Source: Sphingomonas sp. LaA6.9 (GTDB taxonomy: Bacteria; Pseudomonadota; Alphaproteobacteria; Sphingomonadales; Sphingomonadaceae). Taken from it: a DNA stretch of 64,000 nucleotides. Positions 34,704 to 43,829 of this stretch are shown here, piece after piece. The position numbers were made by a program, and so were the translations under genes. How positions within the stretch are numbered: position 1 is the first letter of the stretch; the number at the start of each line of letters is the position of its first letter. A model generated the notes under the pieces. That model worked only from the letters and a program-made list of their open reading frames with translations. It did no database searches and was not told where the DNA came from. Where the stretch lies: contig NZ_JAKVIO010000001.1 of NCBI RefSeq assembly GCF_022601895.1, positions 124,001-188,000 on the forward strand, given 5' to 3'.

Positions 34704-37019
34704 ATGACCGACTTCCTCCTTGAACTCCGTTCCGAAGAAATCCCCGCGCGGATGCAGGAAAAGGCGTCCGCCGATCTCGCGCGCCTTTTCGCCGAAGAGA
34801 TCGCCAAATCGGGCCTCAAGGCCGAGAGCATCGAAACCTTCGCCACCCCGCGCCGCCTCGCGCTGATCGCACGCGGTCTGCCGCTCCAGACCGAGGCGGT
34901 GAGCGAGGAACGCAAGGGCCCGCGCGCCAACGCGCCCGAACAGGCGCTCGCCGGCTTTCTCCGCTCGACGGGCCTCACGCGCGAACAGCTTGTCGAGCGC
35001 GACGGCGTGCTGTTCGCGGTGATCGCAAAGCCGGGCCGTGCGACCGCTGAAGTGATTGGCGAAGCCATCCCCGCGGTCATCCGCGCCTTTCCCTGGCCCA
35101 AGTCGATGCGCTGGGGCGCGTCCTCGCTGTCGACCGAAAGCCTGCGCTGGGTTCGCCCGCTTCAGGGGATCGTCGCGCTGCTGGGCGATGACGTCGTGCC
35201 CTGTTCGATCGACGGCATCGCGAGCGGCGCCGAAACCGTCGGCCACCGCTTCCATCATCCGGGCTGCATCACCATTGGCAATGCGGGTGACTATGCCGCG
35301 AAGCTGCGCGCCTGCCATGTGATCGTCGATCCTGCCGAGCGCCGGAAGATGATCGAGGAGGGTGCGCATTCCGCCGCGGCTGCCGCCGGGCTGACGCTGG
35401 TTGAGGATCCCGGCCTCGTCGCGGAGAATGCGGGCCTCACCGAATGGCCCGTTCCGCTGCTGGGCACCTTCGATCGTGCGTTCCTGGAAGTGCCGCGCGA
35501 GGTGATCCAGCTCACCATGCGCACCAACCAGAAATATTTTGCGCTCAACGACGCGAACGGCAATCTCGCGCCCAACTTCATCTGCACCGCGAACATCACC
35601 GCGAGCGATGGCGGCGCGCAGATCGTCGACGGCAACCACAAGGTGCTGGCAGCGCGGCTTTCGGACGCCCAATTCTTCTGGGAACACGATCTCAAGGTGC
35701 CGCTCGAGGAGCAGGCGAAGAAGCTCGGCCAGATCGTCTTCCACGAAAAGCTCGGTACCGTCGCCGACAAGGTCGAGCGCGTCGCCAAGCTCGCGCGCTG
35801 GCTCGTGGAAGAGGGGATCGTCAAGGACGCCAGCCCCGACGAAGCCGAGCAGGCCGCGCGCCTCGCCAAGGCCGATCTCGTCACCGGCATGGTCGGTGAG
35901 TTCCCCGAATTGCAGGGCGTGATGGGCGGTTATTATGCCCGGGCGCAGGGTCATTCCGATGCCGTGGCCGATGCGGTCCGCGACCACTACAAGCCGGTCG
36001 GGCAGGGCGATGAGGTTCCCACTGCGCCGGTGACGGTGGCAGTGTCGCTGGCGGACAAGCTAGATACCTTGGTTTCGCTGTTTTATGCTGGAGAGCAGCC
36101 TACCGGTTCCAAAGATCCGTACGCGTTAAGGCGAGCCGCGCTCGGCTCGATCCGCCTCATTACCGAGAACGGGCTGAGGCTGCCTCTGCTCAAAGGTCTT
36201 CACTATGATGCTGCGTACGTTGCTGCCGATGTTATCGTCAGCAAGCTTGAAGGTTTGAGATCTGAGATCAAAGAGGTTGCTGACAGGATACTTGGCGATA
36301 AGTCGATTGAGAAATTCCTCGTGGAAAAAATTGCTGGCGGCCGCTCTTTCAATCGAGAGAGCATTGCCGACCAACTAATGCCCATCCACGGTGCAACGGT
36401 AGGTTTGGTGGCATTCTTCGCCGACCGCCTCAAGGTCCAGCAGCGCGAGGCGGGTGTCCGTCACGATCTGATCGACGCGGTGTTCGCGCTCGGGGGCGAG
36501 GACGATCTGGTCCGCCTGCTCGCACGGGTGAAGGCGCTGCAGTCCTTCGTCCAGACCGACGATGGCGCCAATCTTCTCGTCGGCTATCGCCGCGCCGCGA
36601 ACATTCTGAAGAAGGAAGGCTATACCGAAACCTCCACCCGTCATGCTGAACTTGATTCAGCATCCATGAACACGGACGGTGCAAGCACGTCCGCGACGGT
36701 GTTCATGGATCCTGACTTTCGTCAGGATGACGCAGCATCGGACAATTTCGGGCTGTCCTACACGCCCGAAAAGGAAGAGGCTGACCTGCTCGCGGCGCTC
36801 GACGCGGCCGAGCCCAAGGCCGAAGCCGCGATTGCCGCGGAGGACTTCGAGGGGGCGATGGCCGCGCTCGCGTCGCTGCGCGCGCCGATCGACGCGTTCT
36901 TTGACAAGGTGACCGTGAATGACAGTGATCCGGCAAAGCGCTCGGCTCGCCTCGCCACGCTGGCGCGCGTGCGCGACGCTGTGCATCGGGTCGCCGACTT
37001 CGCGCGGATCGAGGGCTGA
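34704..37019 (+). CDS. glyS: Glycyl-tRNA synthetase beta subunit (with inserted segments)
   Basis: The product is 771 residues, longer than the roughly 690 of E. coli. The N-terminus (LLELRSEEIPARM), ETFATPRRLALIARGL, EVIQLTMRTNQKYFALND, KLGTVADKVERV, DPYALRRAALG and FFADRLKVQQREAGVRHDLIDAVFA are normal beta-subunit signatures for tRNA binding. Two oddities are present. Residues about 450-572 are coded by DNA with clearly lower GC and include extra sequence between RLPLLKG and FFADRLKV. Residues about 646-677 are the translation of a palindromic repeat (RHAELDSASM ... FMDPDFRQDD). Both keep the frame, so the protein is probably still functional. The ATG at 34704 has a purine-rich GGGGGAAAAGG upstream. 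Confidence 0.95.
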   Translation: MTDFLLELRSEEIPARMQEKASADLARLFAEEIAKSGLKAESIETFATPRRLALIARGLPLQTEAVSEERKGPRANAPEQALAGFLRSTGLTREQLVERDGVLFAVIAKPGRATAEVIGEAIPAVIRAFPWPKSMRWGASSLSTESLRWVRPLQGIVALLGDDVVPCSIDGIASGAETVGHRFHHPGCITIGNAGDYAAKLRACHVIVDPAERRKMIEEGAHSAAAAAGLTLVEDPGLVAENAGLTEWPVPLLGTFDRAFLEVPREVIQLTMRTNQKYFALNDANGNLAPNFICTANITASDGGAQIVDGNHKVLAARLSDAQFFWEHDLKVPLEEQAKKLGQIVFHEKLGTVADKVERVAKLARWLVEEGIVKDASPDEAEQAARLAKADLVTGMVGEFPELQGVMGGYYARAQGHSDAVADAVRDHYKPVGQGDEVPTAPVTVAVSLADKLDTLVSLFYAGEQPTGSKDPYALRRAALGSIRLITENGLRLPLLKGLHYDAAYVAADVIVSKLEGLRSEIKEVADRILGDKSIEKFLVEKIAGGRSFNRESIADQLMPIHGATVGLVAFFADRLKVQQREAGVRHDLIDAVFALGGEDDLVRLLARVKALQSFVQTDDGANLLVGYRRAANILKKEGYTETSTRHAELDSASMNTDGASTSATVFMDPDFRQDDAASDNFGLSYTPEKEEADLLAALDAAEPKAEAAIAAEDFEGAMAALASLRAPIDAFFDKVTVNDSDPAKRSARLATLARVRDAVHRVADFARIEG
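36639..36732. repeat. Palindromic repeat of family A inserted in frame in glyS
   Basis: The 94-bp imperfect palindrome runs from CGTCATGCTGAACTTGATTC and CATCCATGAACACGGA to CGGTGTTCATGGATCCTGAC and GTCAGGATGACG. The internal TCCATGAACACGGA / CGGTGTTC arms match the intergenic copy at 21187. Here it is read through as about 31 codons near residues 646-677 of GlyS, with no stop in the frame used. Confidence 0.85.
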
Positions 37020-37104
37020 GCGCCCGAATCAAACATGCGTTTTGTGAGAAAACTGCGAAGTTAAGTGAAGCTAAGCCCTTGGGCGAAACAGGGACGGACG
37101 ATTG

Positions 37105-39768
37105 ATGACGAAATATGTGTATCGTTTCGGTGGTGGTGTTTCGGACGGCGGCAAGGGCGACAAGAACCTGCTCGGCGGCAAGGGCGCGAACCTCGACGGC
37201 ATGGCATCGATCGGCCTGCCGGTGCCTCCGGGCTTCACGATCACGACCGAGATGTGCACGCGCTATTATGACGATGGCGAGGTCTTCCCCGACAGCGTTC
37301 GCGCCGAAGTCGCGGGCGGCATCGCGCATATCGAGGGCGTGACGGGCAAGAAGTTCGGTGACGCGTCCGATCCGCTGCTCGTCTCGGTCCGTTCGGGCGC
37401 GCGCGTCTCAATGCCGGGCATGATGGACACCGTCCTCAACCTCGGCCTCAATGACGAGACCGTGAAGGGCCTCGCCGAGACCTCGGGCGATCCGCGCTTC
37501 GCGTGGGACAGCTATCGCCGCTTCATCCAGATGTATTCGGACGTCGTCCTCGAACTCGATCACGGATCGTTCGAGGAGGCGCTCGAAATCGCCAAGGAAG
37601 ACAAGGGGTTCAATCTCGATACCGAGATGGGTGCTGAAGACTGGCAGGCGCTTGTCGCGACCTACAAGAAGCTCGTCGAGGAACAGTGGGGCAAGCCCTT
37701 CCCGCAGGATGTGAACGACCAGCTATGGGGTGCGGTCGGCGCGGTGTTCGGATCGTGGCAGTCTGAGCGCGCCAAGGTCTATCGCCGCCTCAATCACATT
37801 CCCGGCGACTGGGGCACTGCGGTCAACGTCCAGGCGATGGTGTTCGGCAATATGGGCGACACTTCGGCGACGGGCGTGGCGTTCACCCGCGATCCGGCGA
37901 CGGGCGAGCGCGCTTATTATGGCGAGTTCCTGATCAACGCGCAGGGTGAAGACGTCGTCGCGGGCATCCGCACGCCGCAATATCTGACACTTCAGGCGCG
38001 CGAGCGCGCCGGGGCCAAGCCGCTTTCGATGGAAGAGGCGATGCCCGAGACCTATGGCGAGCTCGCGCGTGTCTTCGATCTGCTCGAAACGCATTACCGC
38101 GACATGCAGGACATCGAGTTTACCGTCGAACGCGGCAAGCTCTGGATGCTCCAGACGCGTTCGGGCAAGCGCACCGCCAAGGCCGCGCTCAAGATCGCGG
38201 TCGATATGGCCAATGAAAGTCTGATCACCGAAGAGGAAGCGATCGCGCGTGTCGATCCGTCGGCGCTCGACCAGCTCCTTCACCCCACACTCGATCCCAA
38301 GGCGCCGCGCGACGTGCTGGCGAAGGGGCTTCCCGCCTCGCCGGGCGCGGCCTCGGGCAAGGCGGTGTTCGACAGCGATACCGCCGAGAAATGGGCCGAG
38401 CTGGGCGAGGACGTGATCCTGATCCGCACCGAGACGTCCCCTGAGGACATTCACGGTATGCACGCGGCCAAGGGCATTCTCACCGCGCGCGGTGGCATGA
38501 CCAGCCACGCGGCGGTGGTCGCGCGCGGCATGGGTCGTCCCTGCGTCTCGGGCGTCGGCACGCTCTCGATCGACGCCAAGGCCAGGCTGATGCGCGTCGG
38601 CAGCCGCGAGGTGAAGGAAGGCGATATCGTCACGATCGACGGCGCCTCGGGCGAGGTCATGTTCGGCGCGGTCGCGACCGTCCAGCCCGAGCTCGCGGGC
38701 GATTTCGGCACGCTGATGGTCTGGGCGGACAAGGTGCGTCGCCTCAAGGTCCGCACCAATGCCGAGACCCCGCTCGATTGCCGCGTCGCGCGCGATTTCG
38801 GCGCCGAGGGTATCGGGCTGTGTCGCACCGAGCACATGTTCTTCGACGCTGCGCGGATCACCGCGGTCCGCCAGATGATCCTCGCGGACACCGAGAAGGG
38901 TCGCCGCGCCGCGCTCGAAAAGCTGCTTCCCGAGCAGCGCGCCGACTTCACCGAGATCTTCGAGGTGATGGCGGGGCTGCCCGTGACGATCCGACTGCTC
39001 GATCCGCCGCTCCACGAGTTCCTGCCGCATGAGGAGGCCGAGTTCGCTGAAGTCGCTGCGGCGGCCGATGTCAGCGTCGACACGCTCAAGCGCCGCGCCT
39101 CCGAACTCCACGAATTCAACCCGATGCTCGGCCATCGCGGTTGCCGTCTCGGCGTGACCTATCCCGAGATCTACGAGATGCAGGCGCGCGCGATCTTCGA
39201 GGCGGCGTGCGACGTCGCCGCGAAGTCGGGCGAGGCGCCGATCCCCGAGGTCATGGTCCCGCTCGTCGCCACGAGGCGCGAGCTCGAGCTGATGAAGGAC
39301 GTGATCGACCAGACCGCGCAAGCGGTGTTCGCCGAGAAGGGACGGACGATCGAATATCTCGTCGGCACGATGATCGAGCTGCCGCGCGCCGCGCTGATGG
39401 CGGGCGAGATCGCCGAGGTCGGCGCGTTCTTCAGCTTCGGCACCAACGACCTGACGCAGACCACGCTCGGCGTTTCGCGCGACGATGCGGGCCGCTTCCT
39501 CACCACCTATGTCGACAAGGGCATTTTCGGGCGCGATCCGTTCGTCAGCCTCGACATCGAAGGTGTCGGCCAGCTTATCCAGCTCGCGGCTGAGCGGGGC
39601 AGGGCGACGCGGCCCGAGATCAAGCTCGGCATCTGCGGCGAGCATGGCGGCGATCCCGCGTCGATCGAATTCTGTGAAGCGACGGGCCTCGATTATGTTT
39701 CGGCCTCGCCCTATCGCGTGCCGATCGCTCGCCTCGCCGCGGCACAGGCGGCGCTCAAGGCGCGCTGA
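37105..39768 (+). CDS. ppdK: Pyruvate, phosphate dikinase
   Basis: The product is 887 residues with the three PPDK domains in order. The N-terminal ATP-grasp domain has FGGGVSDGGKGDKNLLGGKGANL and SVRSGARVSMPGMMDTVLNLG. The mobile phospho-histidine domain has GMTSHAAVVARGMGRPCVSG with H468. The C-terminal PEP/pyruvate TIM barrel has GTNDLTQTTLG and GICGEHGGDPASIEF with C844. It interconverts pyruvate + ATP + Pi with PEP + AMP + PPi and can feed gluconeogenesis or support glycolysis. The ATG at 37105 is preferred over the TTG directly before it. It follows glyS by 85 nt, and a strong terminator follows. Confidence 0.98.
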   Translation: MTKYVYRFGGGVSDGGKGDKNLLGGKGANLDGMASIGLPVPPGFTITTEMCTRYYDDGEVFPDSVRAEVAGGIAHIEGVTGKKFGDASDPLLVSVRSGARVSMPGMMDTVLNLGLNDETVKGLAETSGDPRFAWDSYRRFIQMYSDVVLELDHGSFEEALEIAKEDKGFNLDTEMGAEDWQALVATYKKLVEEQWGKPFPQDVNDQLWGAVGAVFGSWQSERAKVYRRLNHIPGDWGTAVNVQAMVFGNMGDTSATGVAFTRDPATGERAYYGEFLINAQGEDVVAGIRTPQYLTLQARERAGAKPLSMEEAMPETYGELARVFDLLETHYRDMQDIEFTVERGKLWMLQTRSGKRTAKAALKIAVDMANESLITEEEAIARVDPSALDQLLHPTLDPKAPRDVLAKGLPASPGAASGKAVFDSDTAEKWAELGEDVILIRTETSPEDIHGMHAAKGILTARGGMTSHAAVVARGMGRPCVSGVGTLSIDAKARLMRVGSREVKEGDIVTIDGASGEVMFGAVATVQPELAGDFGTLMVWADKVRRLKVRTNAETPLDCRVARDFGAEGIGLCRTEHMFFDAARITAVRQMILADTEKGRRAALEKLLPEQRADFTEIFEVMAGLPVTIRLLDPPLHEFLPHEEAEFAEVAAAADVSVDTLKRRASELHEFNPMLGHRGCRLGVTYPEIYEMQARAIFEAACDVAAKSGEAPIPEVMVPLVATRRELELMKDVIDQTAQAVFAEKGRTIEYLVGTMIELPRAALMAGEIAEVGAFFSFGTNDLTQTTLGVSRDDAGRFLTTYVDKGIFGRDPFVSLDIEGVGQLIQLAAERGRATRPEIKLGICGEHGGDPASIEFCEATGLDYVSASPYRVPIARLAAAQAALKAR

Positions 39769-39790
39769 TTACCTGATCGCGTAAAAGAAT

Positions 39791-39823
39791 AGGGCGGCGG
39801 GATCTGATCCCGCCGCCCTTTTT
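39791..39823 (+). terminator. Rho-independent terminator after ppdK
   Basis: AGGGCGGCGGGA pairs perfectly with TCCCGCCGCCCT around a 5-nt loop (TCTGA) and is followed by TTTT on the plus strand. It lies 22 nt after the ppdK stop and 3 nt before the end of the convergent tadC, so it probably stops ppdK transcription and may also act on the pilus operon. Confidence 0.9.
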
Positions 39824-39825
39824 CG

Positions 39826-40827
39826 TCAGAGCCCGCCGTTGATGAAGCTGTCGGTGATCGAGCAGGCCGCGGGGCCAAGGATCACGATGAACAGCACGGG
39901 CAGAATGAACAGGATCAGCGGCACGGTCATGATCGCGGGCAGGCGCGCGGCCTTTTCCTCCGCGCGCATCATGCGTTCGTTGCGGAACTCGGCCGACAGC
40001 ACGCGGAGCGCCGAGGCGAGCGGCGTGCCGTATTTTTCGGTCTGGATCATGGTGGTCACGACGCCGCGCACCGCATCAAGGCTGACGCGCTGCGCCAGGT
40101 TCTCAAAGGCCATGCGGCGTTCGGTCAGGAAGCCCAGCTCGATCGCGGTCAGCGCGAACTCGTCGCCCAGCTCGGGATAGCCACGCCCAAGCTCGCGCGC
40201 GACGCGGTGGAAGGCCGCATCGACGGTGAGGCCCGCCTCGGCGCAGATGACGAGCAGATCGAGCGCGTCGGGAAGCCCCTTGCGGATGGCGTCGCTGCGC
40301 TTGGTGATCTTGTTCTGCACGAACAGGTCAGGCGCCTTGTAGCTGCCGATCAGCGAACCCGCAGCGAGCCCGAGCTGCTTGAGCGGTCCCCAGTCGGCGA
40401 ACCATCCGAGGAGATAGATACCGACAACCATCGTGCCGCCGAAGACGATCGGCAGGATCAGGCGGCTGAAGATGACGACGACGGCGACGTCCTTCGAACG
40501 GATGCCTGCCTGCGCCAGCTTGATTTGCGCCGCCTTGACCTGCCCGTCCTGAAGCACCTTCAACGATTTGAGGAAGGAGCGGATGCGGTCGGTGGTCTCG
40601 CTCTGGTGGACCAGCTTGGCGCGGCGCTTCGATGTTGACGCGACGATACCCGCCTTGAGCTGTTCGCGGCGCTCGTTGAGCGCCTTGACGCGCTTGGCCA
40701 TGGGATCGCGCACGGTCGTCGCGGCGTAGATCGCGGTCAGCGTCGCGAAGGTCGCGATCGCGGCCAGCAGCGTCGCCGCCCAGATGACGTCGATCCCCAT
40801 GATGGTCGGTGCGGCTGTTTCGGTCAT
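39826..40827 (-). CDS. tadC: Tad pilus assembly platform protein TadC
   Basis: This 333-residue type II secretion F-domain membrane protein has N-terminal helices (WAATLLAAIATFATLTAIYA), a central cytoplasmic part with KGLPDALDLLVICAEAGLTVDAAFHRVARELG (T2SSF core), GVVTTMIQTEKYGTPLASALRVLSAEFR and C-terminal helices (ILFILPVLFIVILGP). It forms the inner-membrane platform with TadB for Flp/Tad type IVc pilus assembly. It is the last gene of the minus-strand cpa/tad operon, 13 nt after tadB. Confidence 0.94.
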   Translation of the reverse strand: MTETAAPTIMGIDVIWAATLLAAIATFATLTAIYAATTVRDPMAKRVKALNERREQLKAGIVASTSKRRAKLVHQSETTDRIRSFLKSLKVLQDGQVKAAQIKLAQAGIRSKDVAVVVIFSRLILPIVFGGTMVVGIYLLGWFADWGPLKQLGLAAGSLIGSYKAPDLFVQNKITKRSDAIRKGLPDALDLLVICAEAGLTVDAAFHRVARELGRGYPELGDEFALTAIELGFLTERRMAFENLAQRVSLDAVRGVVTTMIQTEKYGTPLASALRVLSAEFRNERMMRAEEKAARLPAIMTVPLILFILPVLFIVILGPAACSITDSFINGGL

Positions 40828-40840
40828 GTCCCTGTCGCCC

Positions 40841-41818
40841 TCAGATCTCGAAGCTGACCATCTTGGCCATCATGAATGCGCCGATACTCATCCAGACAAG
40901 GCCGCCACCGCCAGCGATCATAAGGCGCTGGTCGACGAAGAATCCGGACATATATTCAGCGTTCACGAAGTAGATCAGCGTGAACACGATGAAGGGGAGC
41001 GAGCCGACGATATAGGCCGACGCCTTGGATTCGGACGACATCGCCTTGATCTTCAGCTTCATCTGCGCTCGCTTGCGCAGCACGTCGGCAAGGTTGGAGA
41101 GCGTTTCCGCGAGGTTGCCGCCGGTTTCGCGCTGGATGGCGAGCGTGATGCAGAAGAACTGGAATTCGGGCGTGCCCAGCCGGTCAGCGGCTTCCTGCAG
41201 CGCCTGATCCATGGTGCGACCGATCTTGATCTTGTCGCTCACCATACTGAATTCCTCACCCACCGCGCCGGGGAGTTCATTCGCCACCACGTTCAGTGTT
41301 TCAGAGATGGGCAGACCTGCGCGCAGGCCGCGAACGAGCAATTCGATCGCGTCGGGAAAACGCACCGTGAATTGGGCCACGCGCCGTTTGATCAGCGAGC
41401 CGACGACGACATGCGGTATGGCGAGGCCGACCGCGATGCCGACCAGGAGCGAGAGAAAGATCGGCGCGCCCATGATGAGGCCAATTGCGGCCACGGCGAT
41501 AGCGAGGCCTGCAGAAGTCGCCCCGTACTGCGCCAGCGTCCAGCTCTTGCCGGTCCGCGAGATGCGCTGCTTGAGCAGCGCCGGATTGGGTATCAGCTGC
41601 GCAGCCAGGCCGTCGACGCGCGATTGCCGGTTGGAAATGACCCGGCGCATCTGCGCCTCGATCGTCGCATTGGCCGTGGCGGCATGTCGGTCCTTGATCG
41701 AGGACAGGCGGCGCGACTGGGCCTTGGCCAGCGAGGGGCCGGAAAAGGCAGCGAACAGCAGCACCAGAACGCCAAGCAGCCCGGCCGCGACGGTTAGAAT
41801 GGGCATCATCGCAGTCAT
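40841..41818 (-). CDS. tadB: Tad pilus assembly platform protein TadB
   Basis: The product is about 325 residues. It has an N-terminal helix (VAAGLLGVLVLLFAAFSG), two mid helices (AIAVAAIGLIMGAPIFLSLLVGIAVGLAIP), a T2SSF domain with FPDAIELLVRGLRAGLPISETLNVVANELPGAVGEEF and FCITLAIQRETGGNLAETLSNLADVLRKR, and C-terminal helices. It partners TadC in the inner membrane. In most Tad clusters cpaF, coding for the assembly ATPase, precedes tadB; here only about 64 nt separate cpaE and tadB. The start may be ATG 41818 or ATG 41809; GGGGGA lies just upstream. Confidence 0.93.
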   Translation of the reverse strand: MTAMMPILTVAAGLLGVLVLLFAAFSGPSLAKAQSRRLSSIKDRHAATANATIEAQMRRVISNRQSRVDGLAAQLIPNPALLKQRISRTGKSWTLAQYGATSAGLAIAVAAIGLIMGAPIFLSLLVGIAVGLAIPHVVVGSLIKRRVAQFTVRFPDAIELLVRGLRAGLPISETLNVVANELPGAVGEEFSMVSDKIKIGRTMDQALQEAADRLGTPEFQFFCITLAIQRETGGNLAETLSNLADVLRKRAQMKLKIKAMSSESKASAYIVGSLPFIVFTLIYFVNAEYMSGFFVDQRLMIAGGGGLVWMSIGAFMMAKMVSFEI

Positions 41819-41882
41819 TCCCCCTGCCAAACCAAATCAGGGAGTGCGCGCGACCGGATCGGGCGCGCGTCACCCACCATGT

Positions 41883-43160
41883 TCAGGCCTTCGCCACCTT
41901 CTTGGGCATCAGACCCTTGAGGTCACCCAGCTTGCCAAGCAGCGACTTGCCCTTCGCGGCTTCGGCGTCATCGCCACCATCCTCGACACAGCTCAGCAGA
42001 CGGTTCGAAAGATCGAGCAGGCTGGTGCTCAGCTTCGAACCTTTGCCCGCCTCGGCAATCGGCTTACCGAGCTTGGCGGCCTGCGCCGCCACCTTCTGGT
42101 CGAGCGGGACCACCAGATCGACCTTGCGCTCGATCGAGGTCTCGAAATCCTTGCGGCTCACTTCGGGTGCGCCGCCCGCCGGAACGCGGTTGGCGATCAC
42201 CATCACACGTGCCTGCGGCGCATTGCTCTTGAGCCATGAAAGGATGCGGATCACGTCGCGTGCAGCGGCCAGCGTCAGTTCGGTCACCACCACGGCCGCG
42301 TGCGCCTCATGGAGCAGGTGCGGGTGCTGCACGAGCATCGCGCGCGGCAAATCGATCACCGTGCATTCGAACGCTGAACGCATTTCTTCCTGAAGCTGGA
42401 AGAAGGCCGAACCATCGGTCAGCATCGCCTGATTGAGCGGAGCCTCAGCCGACAGGATCGAAAGCTTCTCGTTGGCCTTCACCATCGCGCGCTCGATGAA
42501 GAGCCCGTCGATACGGCTCGGATTTTCGATGGCGTCGGTAAGCCCACGGCCAGGTTCCAGATCGAGCGCGAGCGCGCCGGTGCCGAAATGGACGTCCAGA
42601 TCGAGCATCGCGGTCGATCGCCCGGCCTTCTCCCCGAACAGCCAGGCCAGCGAGGTCGCGATGGTCGAGGCGCCGACGCCGCCGCGCGCGCCGATGACCG
42701 CGGTCATCAGGTGCGGACGTTCGGCCGACGGATCGAGATGCTTCGGAGCATTGAATACCGCCTGTGCCTGCGCAAAGGCGTCGCGAAGCTGATCCGGGCT
42801 GAAAGGCTTCAGCAGATAGTCCTGAATGCCGCTCGCGACGAGGTCGCGATACAGCCGGACGTCGTTGACCTGGCCCGCTGCAATCACGACGGTGCCCGGC
42901 TCGCAGACCTCGGCGAGCGCGTTGATGTCGTTGAGCGGATCGCCCGATTCCGACAGGTCGACGAACAATATGCTCGGGCTGGCCGAGACAGACAGCGACT
43001 GCACGGCGTTGCGAAGGCCGCCCTTGTTGACCTTTTCGGGCGACCAGCCGAGTTCGACGGCCACCGCACGGATGACCTCGACCGCTGCATCGTCACAGAC
43101 ATAGGCGTTGAACGGTTCACGCAGCGTCGCGCCGCGACCGGGAGTCCATGGTGCGTTCAT
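41883..43160 (-). CDS. cpaE: CpaE-like pilus localisation ATPase (MinD/ParA family)
   Basis: The product is 425 residues. A receiver-like N-terminal domain (VIRAVAVELGWSPEKVNKGG..., ILFVDLSESGDPLNDINALAEVCEPGTVVIAAGQ, SGIQDYLLKPFSP) is followed by a ParA/MinD-type ATPase with a deviant Walker A VIGARGGVGASTIATSLAWLFGE, Walker A' region MLDLDVHFGTGALALDL and VIDLPRAM. In Caulobacter CpaE places the pilus machinery at the pole. The C-terminal Lys-rich tail is short. It lies between cpaD and tadB in the operon. Confidence 0.93.
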   Translation of the reverse strand: MNAPWTPGRGATLREPFNAYVCDDAAVEVIRAVAVELGWSPEKVNKGGLRNAVQSLSVSASPSILFVDLSESGDPLNDINALAEVCEPGTVVIAAGQVNDVRLYRDLVASGIQDYLLKPFSPDQLRDAFAQAQAVFNAPKHLDPSAERPHLMTAVIGARGGVGASTIATSLAWLFGEKAGRSTAMLDLDVHFGTGALALDLEPGRGLTDAIENPSRIDGLFIERAMVKANEKLSILSAEAPLNQAMLTDGSAFFQLQEEMRSAFECTVIDLPRAMLVQHPHLLHEAHAAVVVTELTLAAARDVIRILSWLKSNAPQARVMVIANRVPAGGAPEVSRKDFETSIERKVDLVVPLDQKVAAQAAKLGKPIAEAGKGSKLSTSLLDLSNRLLSCVEDGGDDAEAAKGKSLLGKLGDLKGLMPKKVAKA

Positions 43161-43161
43161 G

Positions 43162-43815
43162 TTACTGTGCCCCCTTCGACGATTCCTGCTTCACGTCGCT
43201 AACACCGGTGAGAATGCGATCGCGGAAAGCCTTGACGGCCTTGGTCGCGGTATGACTATCGGAGCCGCCCTGGCCGTTGCGTCCGTGGATGAGATCCTCG
43301 GGATTGGCGATCATGGCTGCGAGGTTCTTGGCCGACGCGCAGCCATAGTTCGACATGGTCGACGCTTCGTATTCGGGCTGCGACGGACGGCTCCAGTCCG
43401 GGCATTCCGGCACCGAGGCCGTCGTCCTGCTGACCACTACCCGGACAGCGCCCGGGGCAATCTGGCCGGTGGTGACAGGGGCGCCTTGCTCGAGAAGCAG
43501 GCCGTAGCGTGCGGCGGCCGCAGCGACGGCGCTTCGCGCACCTTCATTGCCATAGCCCGATGGATCGTCGATCGAAACGCGGTCGCCATAGCCGAGTTCG
43601 AGCGACTCGAACCACGTGGCGAGCCGCCGAGCTTCGTCGGCTGCAATGCCACCGCCTGCCGCCTGAAGATCGAGCGTATAGTCGCTGCGCTGGACGACCG
43701 GCTGGTGCACCGATTCCATTCCGGGATTTACGGTTCCACCAGTGCAGCCTCCGAGCATCAGCAGCAATGCTGTTGCCGCGGTGCCCGACAGGTTTTTCAT
43801 GGTCTTGCTGTTCAT
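43162..43815 (-). CDS. cpaD: CpaD-family pilus assembly lipoprotein
   Basis: The product is 217 residues with lipobox LGGC (cysteine near residue 24). The CpaD family region is clear: YTLDLQAAGGGIAADEARRLATWFESLELGYGDRVSIDDP, and the cysteine-bearing CPDWSRPSQPEYEASTMSNYGCASAKNLAAMIANPEDLIHGR. CpaD is an outer-membrane-associated factor needed for Tad pilus biogenesis, working with the secretin. The ATG follows GGGAG. It lies between cpaC and cpaE; 1 nt separates its stop from the cpaE start. Confidence 0.93.
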   Translation of the reverse strand: MNSKTMKNLSGTAATALLLMLGGCTGGTVNPGMESVHQPVVQRSDYTLDLQAAGGGIAADEARRLATWFESLELGYGDRVSIDDPSGYGNEGARSAVAAAAARYGLLLEQGAPVTTGQIAPGAVRVVVSRTTASVPECPDWSRPSQPEYEASTMSNYGCASAKNLAAMIANPEDLIHGRNGQGGSDSHTATKAVKAFRDRILTGVSDVKQESSKGAQ

Positions 43816-43829
43816 CGGTATGCTCCCGA

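Noticed and set aside
37723-39645. A 640-residue minus-strand frame opposite ppdK
   Set aside because: Antisense artefact of a GC-rich gene; the plus-strand product has all PPDK catalytic motifs.
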